A DNA stretch of 64,000 nucleotides. Origin: Opisthocomus hoazin. Its lineage: Eukaryota; Chordata; Aves; Opisthocomiformes; Opisthocomidae. Location of the stretch: the NCBI RefSeq assembly GCF_030867145.1, contig NC_134428.1, forward strand, positions 8,618,001 to 8,682,000, in the 5' to 3' direction. The notes beneath the pieces were generated by a model, which searched no databases, had not been told where the DNA came from, and saw only the letters and a program-made list of their open reading frames with translations. The position numbers were made by a program, and so were the translations under genes. Shown one piece after another: positions 1 through 12,600 of this stretch; the first letter of the stretch is position 1, and each line of letters begins with the position of its first letter.

Positions 1-1654
1 AAAAAATCTGCAAAGCGAAATTTACCACACTTCTATCCCCCAGTAACCTCTCATATATATTTTCAGTCTGATCGAATTGCAACATAGGAAGGTTATAAAA
101 CACCCAGAGTTACAACCAGATTATCTTTTAGTGATGGCTTCTGGTCAGAAAAGTCATAAGAAATGGGAAGAACACATTAAATCCTATTCTTTAGGGAATA
201 AAAGCAAAGTAGCATGCAAGTTACATAATGTGTTTTTCCTTTCCTGCATTTACTCCTTACAATTGCTTTCTAGAATCCTGTAGCTACTTTCTTTATGAAG
301 AATGCATGTATTTAACATCCTTGCGTTCCTAACATGCTGTTAGTCATATGAGCAAAATAACAGAAAAGACCAGCAGATAGCAATGTGCTCATAAGCACTG
401 AACCATGGTCTGGTCTGTCTCAAGAAAGAATGCTGAGAAGAAGTCATTCTATTCCACTAAACACAACAAGGCTATATATTCAGAATATCCTTAAGTCAGA
501 CTTTTAATTTACGTAGTACATGGATTATCTAAATTGATTACATAGTTTGAGATACTGCTATTTTATACTTTTAAAAGGTTTTTCAATCATGTTTTCCATT
601 CGGGTTAATCTTGTGCAATGTGCACTGGTAAAATAAGGCAGTACCAGTAACAACTTTTACAGGAAGGAGAAAGTAGGTTGAACAAGAAACCAAGAAACAT
701 GAACTAGGCAGAACTGGCCCACATCCGAATTATGCAGGAAAACACATCTCACAGGAAGTAAGGTAAACCTTAGCGTGACGACTGCTAACAAGCTTAAATA
801 TGTTCTGTTGGTTATACATATTCAACTCTCATCACGAGAGAAGAGTTAGTATTTCTCCTGATGCCACCCAGAAACAGAAATACGGGGAAAAAATACGGAT
901 GAATCTTATTTGCTATACTTTGAAGTGGAGAAATTGTTCAATGGAGGTTGGGCAATCATTACTACCCTATGATGTTCAGCAGGCCTCCACAGGTAAGTTA
1001 TTTCCCATAAAATTCCACAAATCAATTTCCAGTAAAAAGTACCATTTGTTCCTGTCGTGACAGCTACCATTGCTCTTTTGCCCTAAATAACTCCGGATAT
1101 GTTGCATTTATACACAACAACTGCAATACTTCTCAGCTTTTATTTTCAAGCATTCTTTACTCATTTAGTCTCCTCTCATGAGGACATGTGACCCTGCTTC
1201 TGGTCATCTCAGTCCATACTCTCTACACGTCATTCCACTTTAATTCATCTTCTTAGGAAGATCAACATACACATGCGGTTCTACTTACTTCAGGTTTTAA
1301 TAAGTACATGTTAGTTATAAACTGACAGTTACACTTCAACTTAAATATATCAAGACATCTCACGACAGATGAGCAGTGCTAGGTACAGAGAATGGACTCA
1401 GACACAGCTGGGGCTCACCGTAACACACCCAGATATCCCCAAAACAATGAGCTTTGGAGAGTATCAGAATGATTACCTTGGGAAATTACAACAGAAAGGA
1501 AGCAGTAAAAGATAAATTTAGGTCTGACTTAAGAAGAAACACCATTCTAAAGTCAGTCAAAAAGTCAACTAAAAAACTTGCTCATCACTTTTTCACAGCT
1601 GTCTACGCCTCCATACCTACAGCTGACTTTAGCCCCACTGCATCAGGTTGTATA
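1..1654. other. AT-rich non-coding sequence (CLEC16A intron 9)
   Basis: No exon of CLEC16A or any other gene could be recognised on either strand. It should lie within CLEC16A intron 9 if the remaining exons are beyond position 1. Confidence 0.6.
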
Positions 1655-1963
1655 TCAGTAGAAAATACCATGCAATAGATGTACTAGTTGTTCATACTCA
1701 TCAACTGAGAGCAGCTCACTTGATAGCTCCCCTGTTTGGAAGAGGGCATGGAGCTCTTTCTGCTGAAGATTACTCCCTGCTCTTTCCGCAACCAACCAAC
1801 CTCCACCAGCAGGTTTTCTGACAGTGCAGATTTTCCCCTCCAAGGTTTCACTGAAGAGTATGTTTTCTCCCATGGAAGTTTCTTCCTCATCCATCAAAAG
1901 TGCCAACTCTCCGCTCTCCCTGTAACAAAGCTCCACCTCTAGCAGCTTCGCTAAGTGTCTATC
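1655..1963 (-). CDS. Coding-like open frame, possible alternative terminal exon (unrecognised)
   Basis: A minus-strand frame stays open for 102 codons from a possible acceptor TTTGCATTCTAG to a stop at 1655-1657. The translation (for example LLEVELCYRESGELALLMDE, then ENILFSETLEGKICTVRKPA) has a balanced, protein-like composition unlike most nearby frames. It would splice in phase 0 onto CLEC16A exon 9. I do not recognise the protein. It could be an alternative CLEC16A last exon, a fragment of another gene or an old repeat, or chance. No function is claimed. Confidence 0.3.
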   Translation of the reverse strand, partial: DRHLAKLLEVELCYRESGELALLMDEEETSMGENILFSETLEGKICTVRKPAGGGWLVAERAGSNLQQKELHALFQTGELSSELLSVDEYEQLVHLLHGIFY

Positions 1964-2841
1964 CTAGAATGCAAATACCCCTCCTATTTACTACCTGTTC
2001 AGGCACAACAGAACTCGCAGTCCATACGCCATGAGGACACATCTTTAAGACCAGGAAGAAGCAGCAACTTCAACAGTATTTCAAACATAAGAGACGAGGT
2101 GAACAGAAGTTTGTAAGAAACCCCTAATATTCCTAACACTAGTGCAAGCACAAAAACATATGCTACAGGTATTTTGCAACTCTGTACAGTAACTATGACA
2201 GGAAAAGAAAATCTCACTTCTGCAACAACACCCTCTTGCCACAAATTTCCTAGTAACTTCTGCACAAGTAACATGCACGACATTCAGTGCACAGCTAGCA
2301 GAAGGTCAGACATTTGCTAGCACAAGAGATTGCTTTGTCTTAAAGCACTCGGTCAGCTCTACCATTCCACTGCAGTTTTTTCTATAAAAGATTAGATTCT
2401 AAATATGAAGGTCAACATTACAAAATACCAGGAAGCAAAAGCTACTGGCTACGATCAGCCCACACAGCTGCCACTGCACAGTAGGAAGAAAGTTGGAAAA
2501 GCTGACTTGTATCACGGAAGAGTTGAAACATATCTCCCTCTTCAAACTCTCAGAGCTATACCCACTGCTGGGCAAGAAAATTCACAAGAACCAATCTACT
2601 GCTAGATAGATTAAACATTCAGTCAGTAACACTTTGCTGACCAGTCAGACATTAGAGGACATGTGCAGTCTTTAGACAGAACTACAGTCAGAAGCCTCTT
2701 AACCAAAGTCAAGTCATATCCCCTTCTTATTACCACCCTCAAACAGGCCTGTAAGAAGTAACAAGCAAGCACTTCACAAACCGTGAAACTGGCAGCAAAA
2801 GGGAAAAAAGTCATAGAAATGACACTTCCACAGCAGCACCT

Positions 2842-3080
2842 AGCAACTTCTACACAGGATTAAATCTGAAGGTACAAGGGCAACGATAAAGTGATAGCAC
2901 TCCCATCTACTTGTGCCTGGTCTATAATCTCTTGCACACACTGTTGCACACTTTCGGAGATGATCAGTTTTACTGCCAAACCACTGGGAATATTCAGACA
3001 AAACTATTTATTTACTTCTGTATCTAAAGGATTTACTATAAGGCCAGATATTTTTTCTAAATCTCTTCTTTCTACTACAG
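2842..3080 (-). pseudogene. Coding-like stretch interrupted by an in-frame TAG (unrecognised)
   Basis: On the minus strand a frame reads VVERRDLEKISGLIVNPLDT, hits a TAG at 3006-3004, and continues in the same frame as FCLNIPSGLAVKLIISESVQ and QCVQEIIDQAQ before an out-of-context tail. The residue pattern looks like protein and the stop sits between two well-formed halves. A possible acceptor (ACGCAAG) precedes 3080 and a possible donor (GTAGAT) follows 2911. The family is not recognised. A decayed exon or a repeat remnant is the simplest reading. Confidence 0.25.
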
Positions 3081-3514
3081 CTTGCGTAAGGAAATAATTT
3101 AACAGGAAAATTGTGATGACTCATTTCTGTTTCATTACCAAAGAGTTGATAACAAAAACTGAATACAGATGACTTGATTACAAAAGCGTCCCATCAAAAT
3201 GATGGAAGCCTTTGCAGTGTCTGACCCCCACAGAAGGAACTAAGTATTCTAATTTGTCCTACACATTCTTATACTACTACCCAAAATATATATGCGTGCA
3301 CAAAAAAATATTGCAACTTTGACAAGAACATAATGGTGCAGGTTGCACAGAGCATTTTTCTGCTGTGTCTAACACCAAAAGCTGAAATCTCTTATCGCTG
3401 CTCTTCTCTCCTAAACACAATCACCTTAGCTTACCAGTTTCCAGATACCCGATCTTGTTTTTCAAACATTTTCTTTGTCTCTAAAAAAATATTAAAGATT
3501 AGTTGGCCACTTAC

Positions 3515-3628
3515 TGAGTTTTTCTGTATATCTTGCTCAACTTTAGAAAAAAACACCGAGAGGTCACCATTGAGTATAACCTCAGCCAACGAGTTCACCA
3601 AAGGGGCGTAGTGTATAATTAGAAAAAC
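3515..3628 (-). CDS. CLEC16A: CLEC16A coding exon 9
   Basis: Thirty-eight codons encode [20 protein letters not shown] and [18 protein letters not shown], between a CTTTTAATAG acceptor and a GTAAGT donor. It ends in phase 0. The next canonical exon (human AKPSIRCF...) was not found between 1 and 3514, so it probably lies outside the window. Confidence 0.9.
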
Positions 3629-6600
3629 CTATTAAAAGAAGGGTGGAAAGAAACATCAGGCATATACTACAGAACACAGAGTTACACAATATCAGTCACT
3701 GAACATACTTATTTTGACCTTGTTAAACTGGTATCTTAAGTTTACATATAAACTTCTTAAACCGGTATCTTAAGTTTACATACACAGTAAAGTTCAATTG
3801 CTAACACCAATAGTTCATGAAATCTACTTCAAAACACAGGAGTCCATAATCCTCTCTACAAGTATTTGATCTTTCTCTACATTTTAAGCTACGTAGTTTC
3901 AATAATTCTGCATGCTCTTCCCTCATGAGAAATGCACATTCTCTACTGATCAGCTTTGAGATGAAAGCTGCGTGATATTCTAGCAAGGAACCCAAACTAA
4001 AACTGCTCAAGAAAATTCTTTTTTGAGAAACGACACAAACTGATTACGGCAGACAGCATCCACTGACCTTCTGGCATGCCAACAGCTGGCAGGACTCCAG
4101 TAAGCTCTGTGTGGTACACACAATTACTTTGCAGTGATTCATGAGTAAATGTCACGCAGTAGGCTGAACTGGATCAGAAGCAGCTTTTCTAGCTATGAAA
4201 TCACAATGAATTATGGTCTAGCTACAAAGTGGCTACATAGCACAGGAATAAGGGCCATACTGCCTGTAAGATCAAAGCACTTATCCAGAAGTGCTCCAGT
4301 GCTTTAACGGAGTTCTCTGTTTACATTAACCACCCTATTTTGAGGCAAGGCTCGCAAGGCTGGGCCAGCAAACAATTGGCTTCTGGACAGAATGTGCTCA
4401 GGCCCAGTCACAATAGCCTTACGTCAGCTTATATCCATTCTCTTCACAGGAACATGAAAGCTGGATCCCTAAACAGCGCTTCTAACTGAAAAATCCCCAA
4501 ACAATTTCTAAATCAAAAAACGTAATCATTGGTCTGACCATATTTAGCTAAATGTGATCTCCACAGGTTTTCTGATTGAAGTCAGAACCATTCCAGACCT
4601 TCAAAAGTGGAGTGACTATTAGCATGCAGCGGTGACCTGTGTAAAGCTTTGGAAAGTCACAGCACACTTCAGAAATACTCTCAACAACCTCAAAAATCAC
4701 TCAAGCTTCTTCTCATTCAGACACTGTAACCTGACTATACACAAGCACGCTTTGGCATGAGTACACTGCATGTTCACTTTCTGAACAGTGGACGAAAATC
4801 CGCAGCAGTGCATTTCCAGCTGCTAGTACGAGTCTCTCCAGCACTTGCCTCTAACATATGTGTGATGCCTAAAGTGTACGCCTGGTGTCAACAGCAGAAA
4901 TAGTTAAGCAGGGTTTTCAGATAGTCAGTGCACACTTTTTCAGATCCCACTCCATCAAAGACACACTCTAGGTTACAAAGAGGTAGAAAAAGATGCATTT
5001 CTGCCAGTTACAGAAAAGGTAGCTTGATTTTCTACATCACATCACATTCCGATACACGAAATTTATTCCCAATTCTTTATGGTTAGAAAAACAGCTCCAT
5101 TTTATTTATATAAAACAAGAAAGAAAACAGGTGCAAATCTTCAAGTGACACCTAGCCAATACTTCCACCGAAATCAAAAAGGTGAGGTCAACATATACAC
5201 CTCTGTGATGCAGATCCCTTTAGTTACAAGAAGCTGTTGTCTCAAAGTTTTTATCTGTGGTTAAGCAACTCCCACTACAGCAGAATTTTATAGGTTTAAA
5301 TTAAGACGCATTAAATTATATTATTCTGAAAAACCACATCTTCCAGAAAAGTTCTTATAAAAGAAGATGAAATTAGGGGCCAGAGGATACTAAAATGACT
5401 AACGTACTATCATAAGTTCAAAGCAAAATGAACTATAAATTCTATGAATGCCAGTCAAAAGTATTTTCAGAGAACGTAAAGAAAACTAGACTCATAGAAA
5501 TGCACCGAAATGCACCGAAGACTACTGGGAGAAAAGATTATTTTTCTCTACAATAAAAAAAAATTCCACTTAAAACTCTTCATTTGAAAATAAATTCCAG
5601 AAAGAAAAGTAAGTGGGACTGGTAAAAATAAGAAATAATAAGTACTTACAGATTTAAGGTATAGGCATAGTGAAATTCAAATTGTGAAGACAGTTTTAAG
5701 TTTTTGGTGGTGGTGATTTTTAGAGGTTTCTGTGTTTTTTAAAACCAATCAAAAAAACCCATGAGATCATTGCCGCCTCTATACTTCAAAGAGGAAAAAT
5801 CAAACCCGGAATCTTCCATACCTTAGGCAGACGCAAAGTGCAATGCAGCATCTAGCTAAATTTCACCTGCAATCTTACTAAAATCTACCCTAGCATCTTG
5901 CATGGCTCTACTACGCAGCTCTGTCAGGTAGGGTAAACTATAATCTCTGGCTGCTCTAAAGGCTGCTCTGTGTTATGGCATCCTCAGAAGAATGATATCA
6001 AGTAATAAGCTATTTGGTCTGTCCATAAAAAGACAAATGATCTTGCTTTTTTTTTTTTCATGGAAACTGATACGTTTAAAAATTCGTTTGCCAAATTGTC
6101 TTTACTGGTTTTGCCAAAATAGATGAAAATACAGTAATTTATAAATCATAACACTACTGCAGAACATGTTCTTAAATAGGGCAAAATACTCACTTGAGAA
6201 AGAAGATAGAGAGAAACCTGAAGACTTATTTTTGGACGGTCTCCACCCTACAGAAAAATATGTTATGAAAAATGCTGATTTATTTATACAAAATTCAAGC
6301 ATTTACTTAAAACAAAACTTTTAATGTTGTATTGTTCCACATTATGCTACAAAATGTTCAGAACGCATCATGCTCTTTACCACTCACTTCTTGTAAACTA
6401 TTTCAAATGAAGGCTCTCCAAACAAGCATATCCCTTACTCCACAAGCTTAAAAAAATTGCTATTGATTACTGTCTTTCATAGTCACTTTGGTAACTTAAA
6501 TTTAACAGGTAAGTATTCAAGTATATTGGTTTTTACTATGCTACTGTTCCTTCAAAATGTACTTCTCCATTAGCCTTCATTAAAGCCTGCTCTAAAAATC

Positions 6601-9600
6601 AGCTATTCAGAAACGATAAAACATTAGCCACACAGTAAAAACACATTCTTGACAGACGTTCCCAAGTCAAGTAAATCACACTAGACAAAAATACTTGAAG
6701 CATAACTTGAGCACGAGGGTGCTGAATTTATATACCAGTAGTAATGAAAATGTTTCTACAAATAAATTAACGACACTTTAAAAACCATCACCAAATAAAT
6801 TCATCAGTTATCTCAAGAGGCAAGAACAGCTCAATTTTATGATCACAAATAACTCTGACCTCATAACAACAGACACATCTGCCTGAAAGCAGGAGGAAAA
6901 GCAGATTTTTGTACATGCGTGAATGCAAGGAGTTAGAATAGCTGAAATGAAAGTAAAAGTCAGGAAGTCTGCTCCAGCCTGTTTCAATGGCCTTATCAAT
7001 GACAAGACAAGAAGTAGACTGTTATTCAGTCTTCAGTGCACATGCAATATACCGAATTCATTAACTTTCAAGAAGTCTGACCTCTGGTTAGCGAAAGTAT
7101 GCTGAAATTCACAAAGCATTGTGTATCGTAAGGACAAATACCACTACAGAAGTTTAAGAAGGGCAGGGGAATGAAGGAAAAAACAGGAATAAACCAACAG
7201 TGAATGTATTTATTTTTTTAAATGACAAGTGAATACAGAAACCTATACAGGTTTTAGAACAGTAGCTTCTATTTCAGCAAAAAATAGCTTTCCACTAAAT
7301 TTAAAGGCTATGCTTTAAAAATAAATTCAACCATATCACACTCAAACACAGCTTACCTGCAAACAGAATGATCAAGTATCAAAACCAAAAGTTTATTATT
7401 TTCTACCTGGAGTGGATTTTTACACCATGGAAAATTTGTGTGTATACTGGGAAAAGGTACTATAATCTGCTTTTGCCAGGAGACAAGTCACCATACTGGA
7501 AAAGGAAATCACACATCTCCCAGTGTCAGAGAAATTTAAACCCTGTTTGAAATCTGCAGCTCTTCTCATCTCCACTATTGCTAGCACTTAACAACAATGT
7601 CATCCAAAACAGTACTTAGTGGGTAAATCAAGTTTCATCTATTCTGTCCTTAAATTCAGTCCCAGGGTATTTCACCTACAGTCACCTTAAACAAATTGTT
7701 TCATGTAAAACGCACAAACACAGATCTTGACAGTATTAACCCTGCCACAGAATACACCTGCTGAACAAATCATTGTGCGTACTGAAAGCAAGTAATACCT
7801 TTATGACTTCACTGTTTGCAGGTATTAGCTTACCTTATCTTGATTTACTAATGAATACACATAGAGGGGAAGGAAGAGCCTATTAAGTAGGTGGTCTGTC
7901 AGCACATCATTTAAAAATTCACAATTAATGATAAGGATGTCATTAAGGTAATGTAAATGATCAAGATGTTCTGCCACCAGGTCACTCAGTTTGCCCCTAT
8001 TTCTGTGCCTGAAAAAGAGAGCAGAAAGAAAGTGTCAGATATAACCAATCGTCAAAGTCTTAAAAACTTAAGGACAGAACTCATGTGCATCCCTTCCACA
8101 GATCACCTTGTGCAGATCGACCGCCTACAGCACATGTTTTCTGTAAAGTCAACTAATGCAGATAGCAAACAGTATTCAGGCTTATGTGTGCTTTAGGATG
8201 CACATACCAAGCTTTTCCCCAAGTTGTCAGAAGCAATGTTTTACAAAACTTCGCATTCCACTGGCAGTCTTTACACAAGCCAACCATAAAAAATGGCAAG
8301 ACTTGTTTCCGAAAATAAAAGAAGAAATCTACATTGTATTTAATGTCTACCTCTTCACTTTCAGCAAGCAAGAAACAGCCCCCATCCTAAGGTGGGGTGG
8401 GAAGGCAAACCAAGAATAACCTTAACAACAAAGTATTTCTATAGTTGTTAATGGAATATTGCAGAGGTACTTCAGGTTTGACAGTTCACATATTGAATAA
8501 AGTTCACCTTACCAGTTAAAATTTTTTTCCTAGAACCTTTTCAGAAAGCTGTTCTACTAAGATAACACACAGGCAAGGAATATTAAAAAGACAAAGTCAG
8601 TAAGACTGAGCGGCACAAAACAGCTTTTGTGCCTTCCGGATATCTACTAAATCTAGCCAAAGTAAAACAAAGATGAAGAAAAACCATGTTGCCAAACACT
8701 ACTTTACTTGTACAGATACTAGCACAGACACGGCACACAGCACTTAATTCAAAGAATCACTATAAAACTTCATGAGAATGAAAAGCTTGAACTGCTTACA
8801 AGGGAACACATTCAGAAACTAACTTAACTGGACTACTGCAGACAAAATAGAGAGAGTATCAACATCTAGGAAAAGCATTTCCATTCAGTACCCAGCAGTT
8901 GTAAAAGCTTACTCTTCATCAGTCTGCACACAGTTATCCAGTTCTATTACGTGGCTTCCAATAAACCAAACGAGGTTGGAGAAATACGGGACAGCAGTTT
9001 TATCTCTAATGTAATGCAGCATGGGTTGGTTGTCCACTGAAGAGGGATTGATAAAAAGAAAAATTAGTTGCCAATATTTTTTTAGTGTTAAGAAATACAA
9101 AGTATCTTCTGAAATTTGAACACATGCTAGCTTTTCATACAAGTATATACCTGATATGATCTTTTGCATGAAATGGACATCTACAAAAGCGTCACATCAA
9201 TTCTTAATTGGCTTGAATGAGCATAACATTGATATATTTACATAGGTCTGAACAAATCTAGTGGCGTTCAGAAAGGGTTTTTGGCACATTCTTTACGAAA
9301 AGGAAGAAAAAAAAAGAACTTAAGAATAAAGCAGTACTGCTGAAAGTCAAGCTAGTTAGACTTACATGACACTGCATTAAGGAACACAGGAATCATCAGT
9401 GAAGGAAGGGCAAAAGAAACAGACAACAGTTAACAGGATTAGGAACTGGGATAGTGACATCCTCTAAAAGGGTTTTAAAACCTAAAGCACAAAGCATCTA
9501 AACTACAAGATACAGGGTAGGTGTTAGATCAGAACATATGCAAATGGATAGTCAGAAAATTTTCAAGCCTGAACACCTGAGCTGTGCTGTTTCCACTCTA

Positions 9601-12600
9601 ACCTTTATATCACTACAACATTCAATGAAAATTCTAGACAAGTACATTCTTTTACCATAAAAATGTTTAGTTACATAAATATATAACAAACAGGATATGA
9701 AACCTGCACTTTGCTCTTTTTGTGAGCTCGTATTGACTGGACAGTTCCTTCACGTAGAAAAGATGTACCAAGTGCCCATTTCTCGACATGCAAAAGAAAG
9801 ACATTTTGTCCCTTGCAGCCAGCACTTTACAGTAGGTTTCTCATAGAACCTGTCTGCTATGCAGGTCAGCCAGCTATTTGCAAAGCCAATTGCTCATTGT
9901 TTTAAAAAAGATCTTACATTCTTCTATGATGAAGACTGTCATCAATCACTACTTCTCTTAATTGATACGAAGTTGTGTAAAATCAAAATGTAATTTAATA
10001 TGGATTAAAGAATAAGAAGCTCCAAATTAACATCTTCTATAATACATACTACCTTACAGCATGCTGATTTCAGAAACAAAAGTGCTGAATAAACACCATT
10101 TTTTCTACAGGTAGCACTAACTTCAAAGTTCAACCAGGCAGCTAATGGCCTTGCTGAGTTTTGAAGATTTCAAATAACGCAGATTCCTCAGTTTCTCCAG
10201 AAAACCCATTGCAAAGTTTTCTATAGAAAACCTTCTGGCCTTCACCAGGCACCTCTGGGAATGGTCTTCTTCACGTTGGAGTGACTGCAGCACCTAGGAG
10301 CTCTACAATCATATCCTAATGCACTTCAAATCCAAAAGGAAGTGACAGAGCCAGCAAGGTTACTGCTTCATACATTGTAAGGCTCGAGTTCACAAGTGAA
10401 AAATACTTTATATTCTTAAAGCACTTTGGGGGTTGGGGTTTTTGTTTGTTTGTTTTTTAAACACAGTCACATTCTGATCTGTTAGAAGGGAAGCTGAAGC
10501 TCCTTGTGTATGCTTGATACTCTTTTGGGTTTGTTTAAACCAGTCTCATCTGTGAGGAAACAGTACTATTCACAAGTACACACTGCAGGTTTGGGGTTCT
10601 GCTTCATAAAACCCAAAATGTGTATATGAAGTATGTCAATGTGCTAAGATTTCCAATCTCATAAAACAGGCAGAAAACCCTTAAATGTAAATAATTGAAA
10701 ATTAAACTACAGTGAAACAAACATTTCACACGCATGCTTTTTTTAATATATAAAAAGCATACCTTTGTAGACATTTAAAGTTATAGTCCTAACAGCAATC
10801 CTGACCATGCTTTCCGGGTGGTTAAAAAATTTAATAGCTTCGGTGTACAAAGCGAAGTCGTTAGTGTGCTGTAACAAGAGAAAAGAAAGTATTTATGAAT
10901 TAACCAAAACACACACAGAATATTTGATGGGATTCTGTAAGAAAAATGTTTTCCGTGTATTACTTTGATATTTTCACTTACTACTTAAGTAACCTACAGG
11001 GTTTTATAATGCAGTCAGCTGCATTTGTGGCTCTGCATGAAACTAAAGCACTCTAAGCCTCAGAGCTTTTTGCATGTTAACTCTGCACATATGCAGTGCT
11101 TTAACGCCCTCTTCGGGCAAAAAGTGGAATGGAGCGAGGAAAAACCCTTTCACCTTTGGCCTTTGATTACTCAGGCTTTTTAGACTTTGACTAAGCCTCT
11201 TAGAACCAAGAGCCAACAGAAAACATCCTGCTTATAAAAGCACAAGAAAACAAGGCGTAAACAAGTTGAATTCAGAGGGAAGTAGACTTCAGAACTACTG
11301 AAACAGTCCAACACTAACTTCCACACTATGATTTTATTACAGTTGTATGAGGACAAAGACCTTCTTTATCATGCTTTTGCAGAGATCCCCACAAATGAAA
11401 CCTCAATCACCAATATTATCGTTACAAAAATAAATGCAGGACATGCTGAGACAAGGGACTAAACAGAACATGTGCCAAATAGTTATCAATTCCTAATGAA
11501 GTCCTCTTATCGTTATACTCCAACTCTTTCTTCACTTACCTCATTATAAAAGAAATGTACAGTATGATTGTTGAGTTTCAGGGAAAGAGTTTTCAAAAAC
11601 GATATGTAATATGCCATGATCTCCTCATCGGAAAAGTCAAATTTGTGGACAATAATAGAATTTACGTAGTTATTGGAGAGCAGGTAGTCTGAAAAAGAAG
11701 AGACATCACACGGCATTATGCTGTATTTGAATTACCAGCTAGCAACAAACTACCTGATGCTTGAAGACCCCAGTTTTTAGCCAAACAACTCAAGTGATGG
11801 CTTCAAGTGGTAACATAAGGAAATAGTTCCCTACACAGTTCTTTTCTCCCAAGAACAAGACAACTGAGAATATACTTCACCTTCCTCAATTTATGTAGAG
11901 GCTTTGCAGCTAATAAACAACACTTTGAACAACTCTCTTTTCCTTCCAGACTCATAACTCTCAAAAGCTTGTATATGACTTTCTCTTCACAACAGCTGTG
12001 GAGTACTTTAACTATTAATTCTCTTTATATGTTTCTGAAAAATCTCGAAGTAAACACAGGTGGCTGAATGTCAGCCCCAACGATGTCAGAACAGTTCCGG
12101 TACAAATTCGACAACAGAGTTCCACCGCATCATCTGCGGCAGCAAGGCAAACATTTCAGACCACAGCTGATTTGTTGACTTAAAGAACCCCTTGAAATAT
12201 GCAAAACAAGTGTTTCAATAGTACCAAACAACTGCTTTTGTACTACTGAGAATTTACATTCAAAGGTATTTTGGAGTCAAATTACACCGTATTTTCAGTA
12301 GCGTTCAATTAAAAAGACTGTTAGGAATTCAGATAGTTCTTCTGTGAAGGGGCACTAGGACTAAACTTCATTAAAAGAAAGGGAATTTGATCAAATCTTG
12401 ATCACTTAATTCTAAACAGTTTAAAAGTGTGCCCTTACACAGTGATGTTTCGTGACTGATGTTCTCAAAAAGGATGTTCAGAGTCTGCAGAAGCTGTACA
12501 CACACGTAACGACCAGACTTCTGACGCAAGATGTTCAAGAAGAAAACAAACATATTCTTCTCCAAGAAAAAGCTGAAAGGAAATACAGGTGTCATGAAGT

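Larger units (their letters stand above)
3629..6193. other. CLEC16A intron 8
   Basis: Apart from the short direct duplication and one coding-like stretch listed separately, nothing was recognised. It is AT-rich. Confidence 0.7.

Noticed and set aside
5500-5520. Small tandem repeat GAAATGCACC x2
   Set aside because: Two copies of about 11 bp are within chance expectation and show no associated feature.
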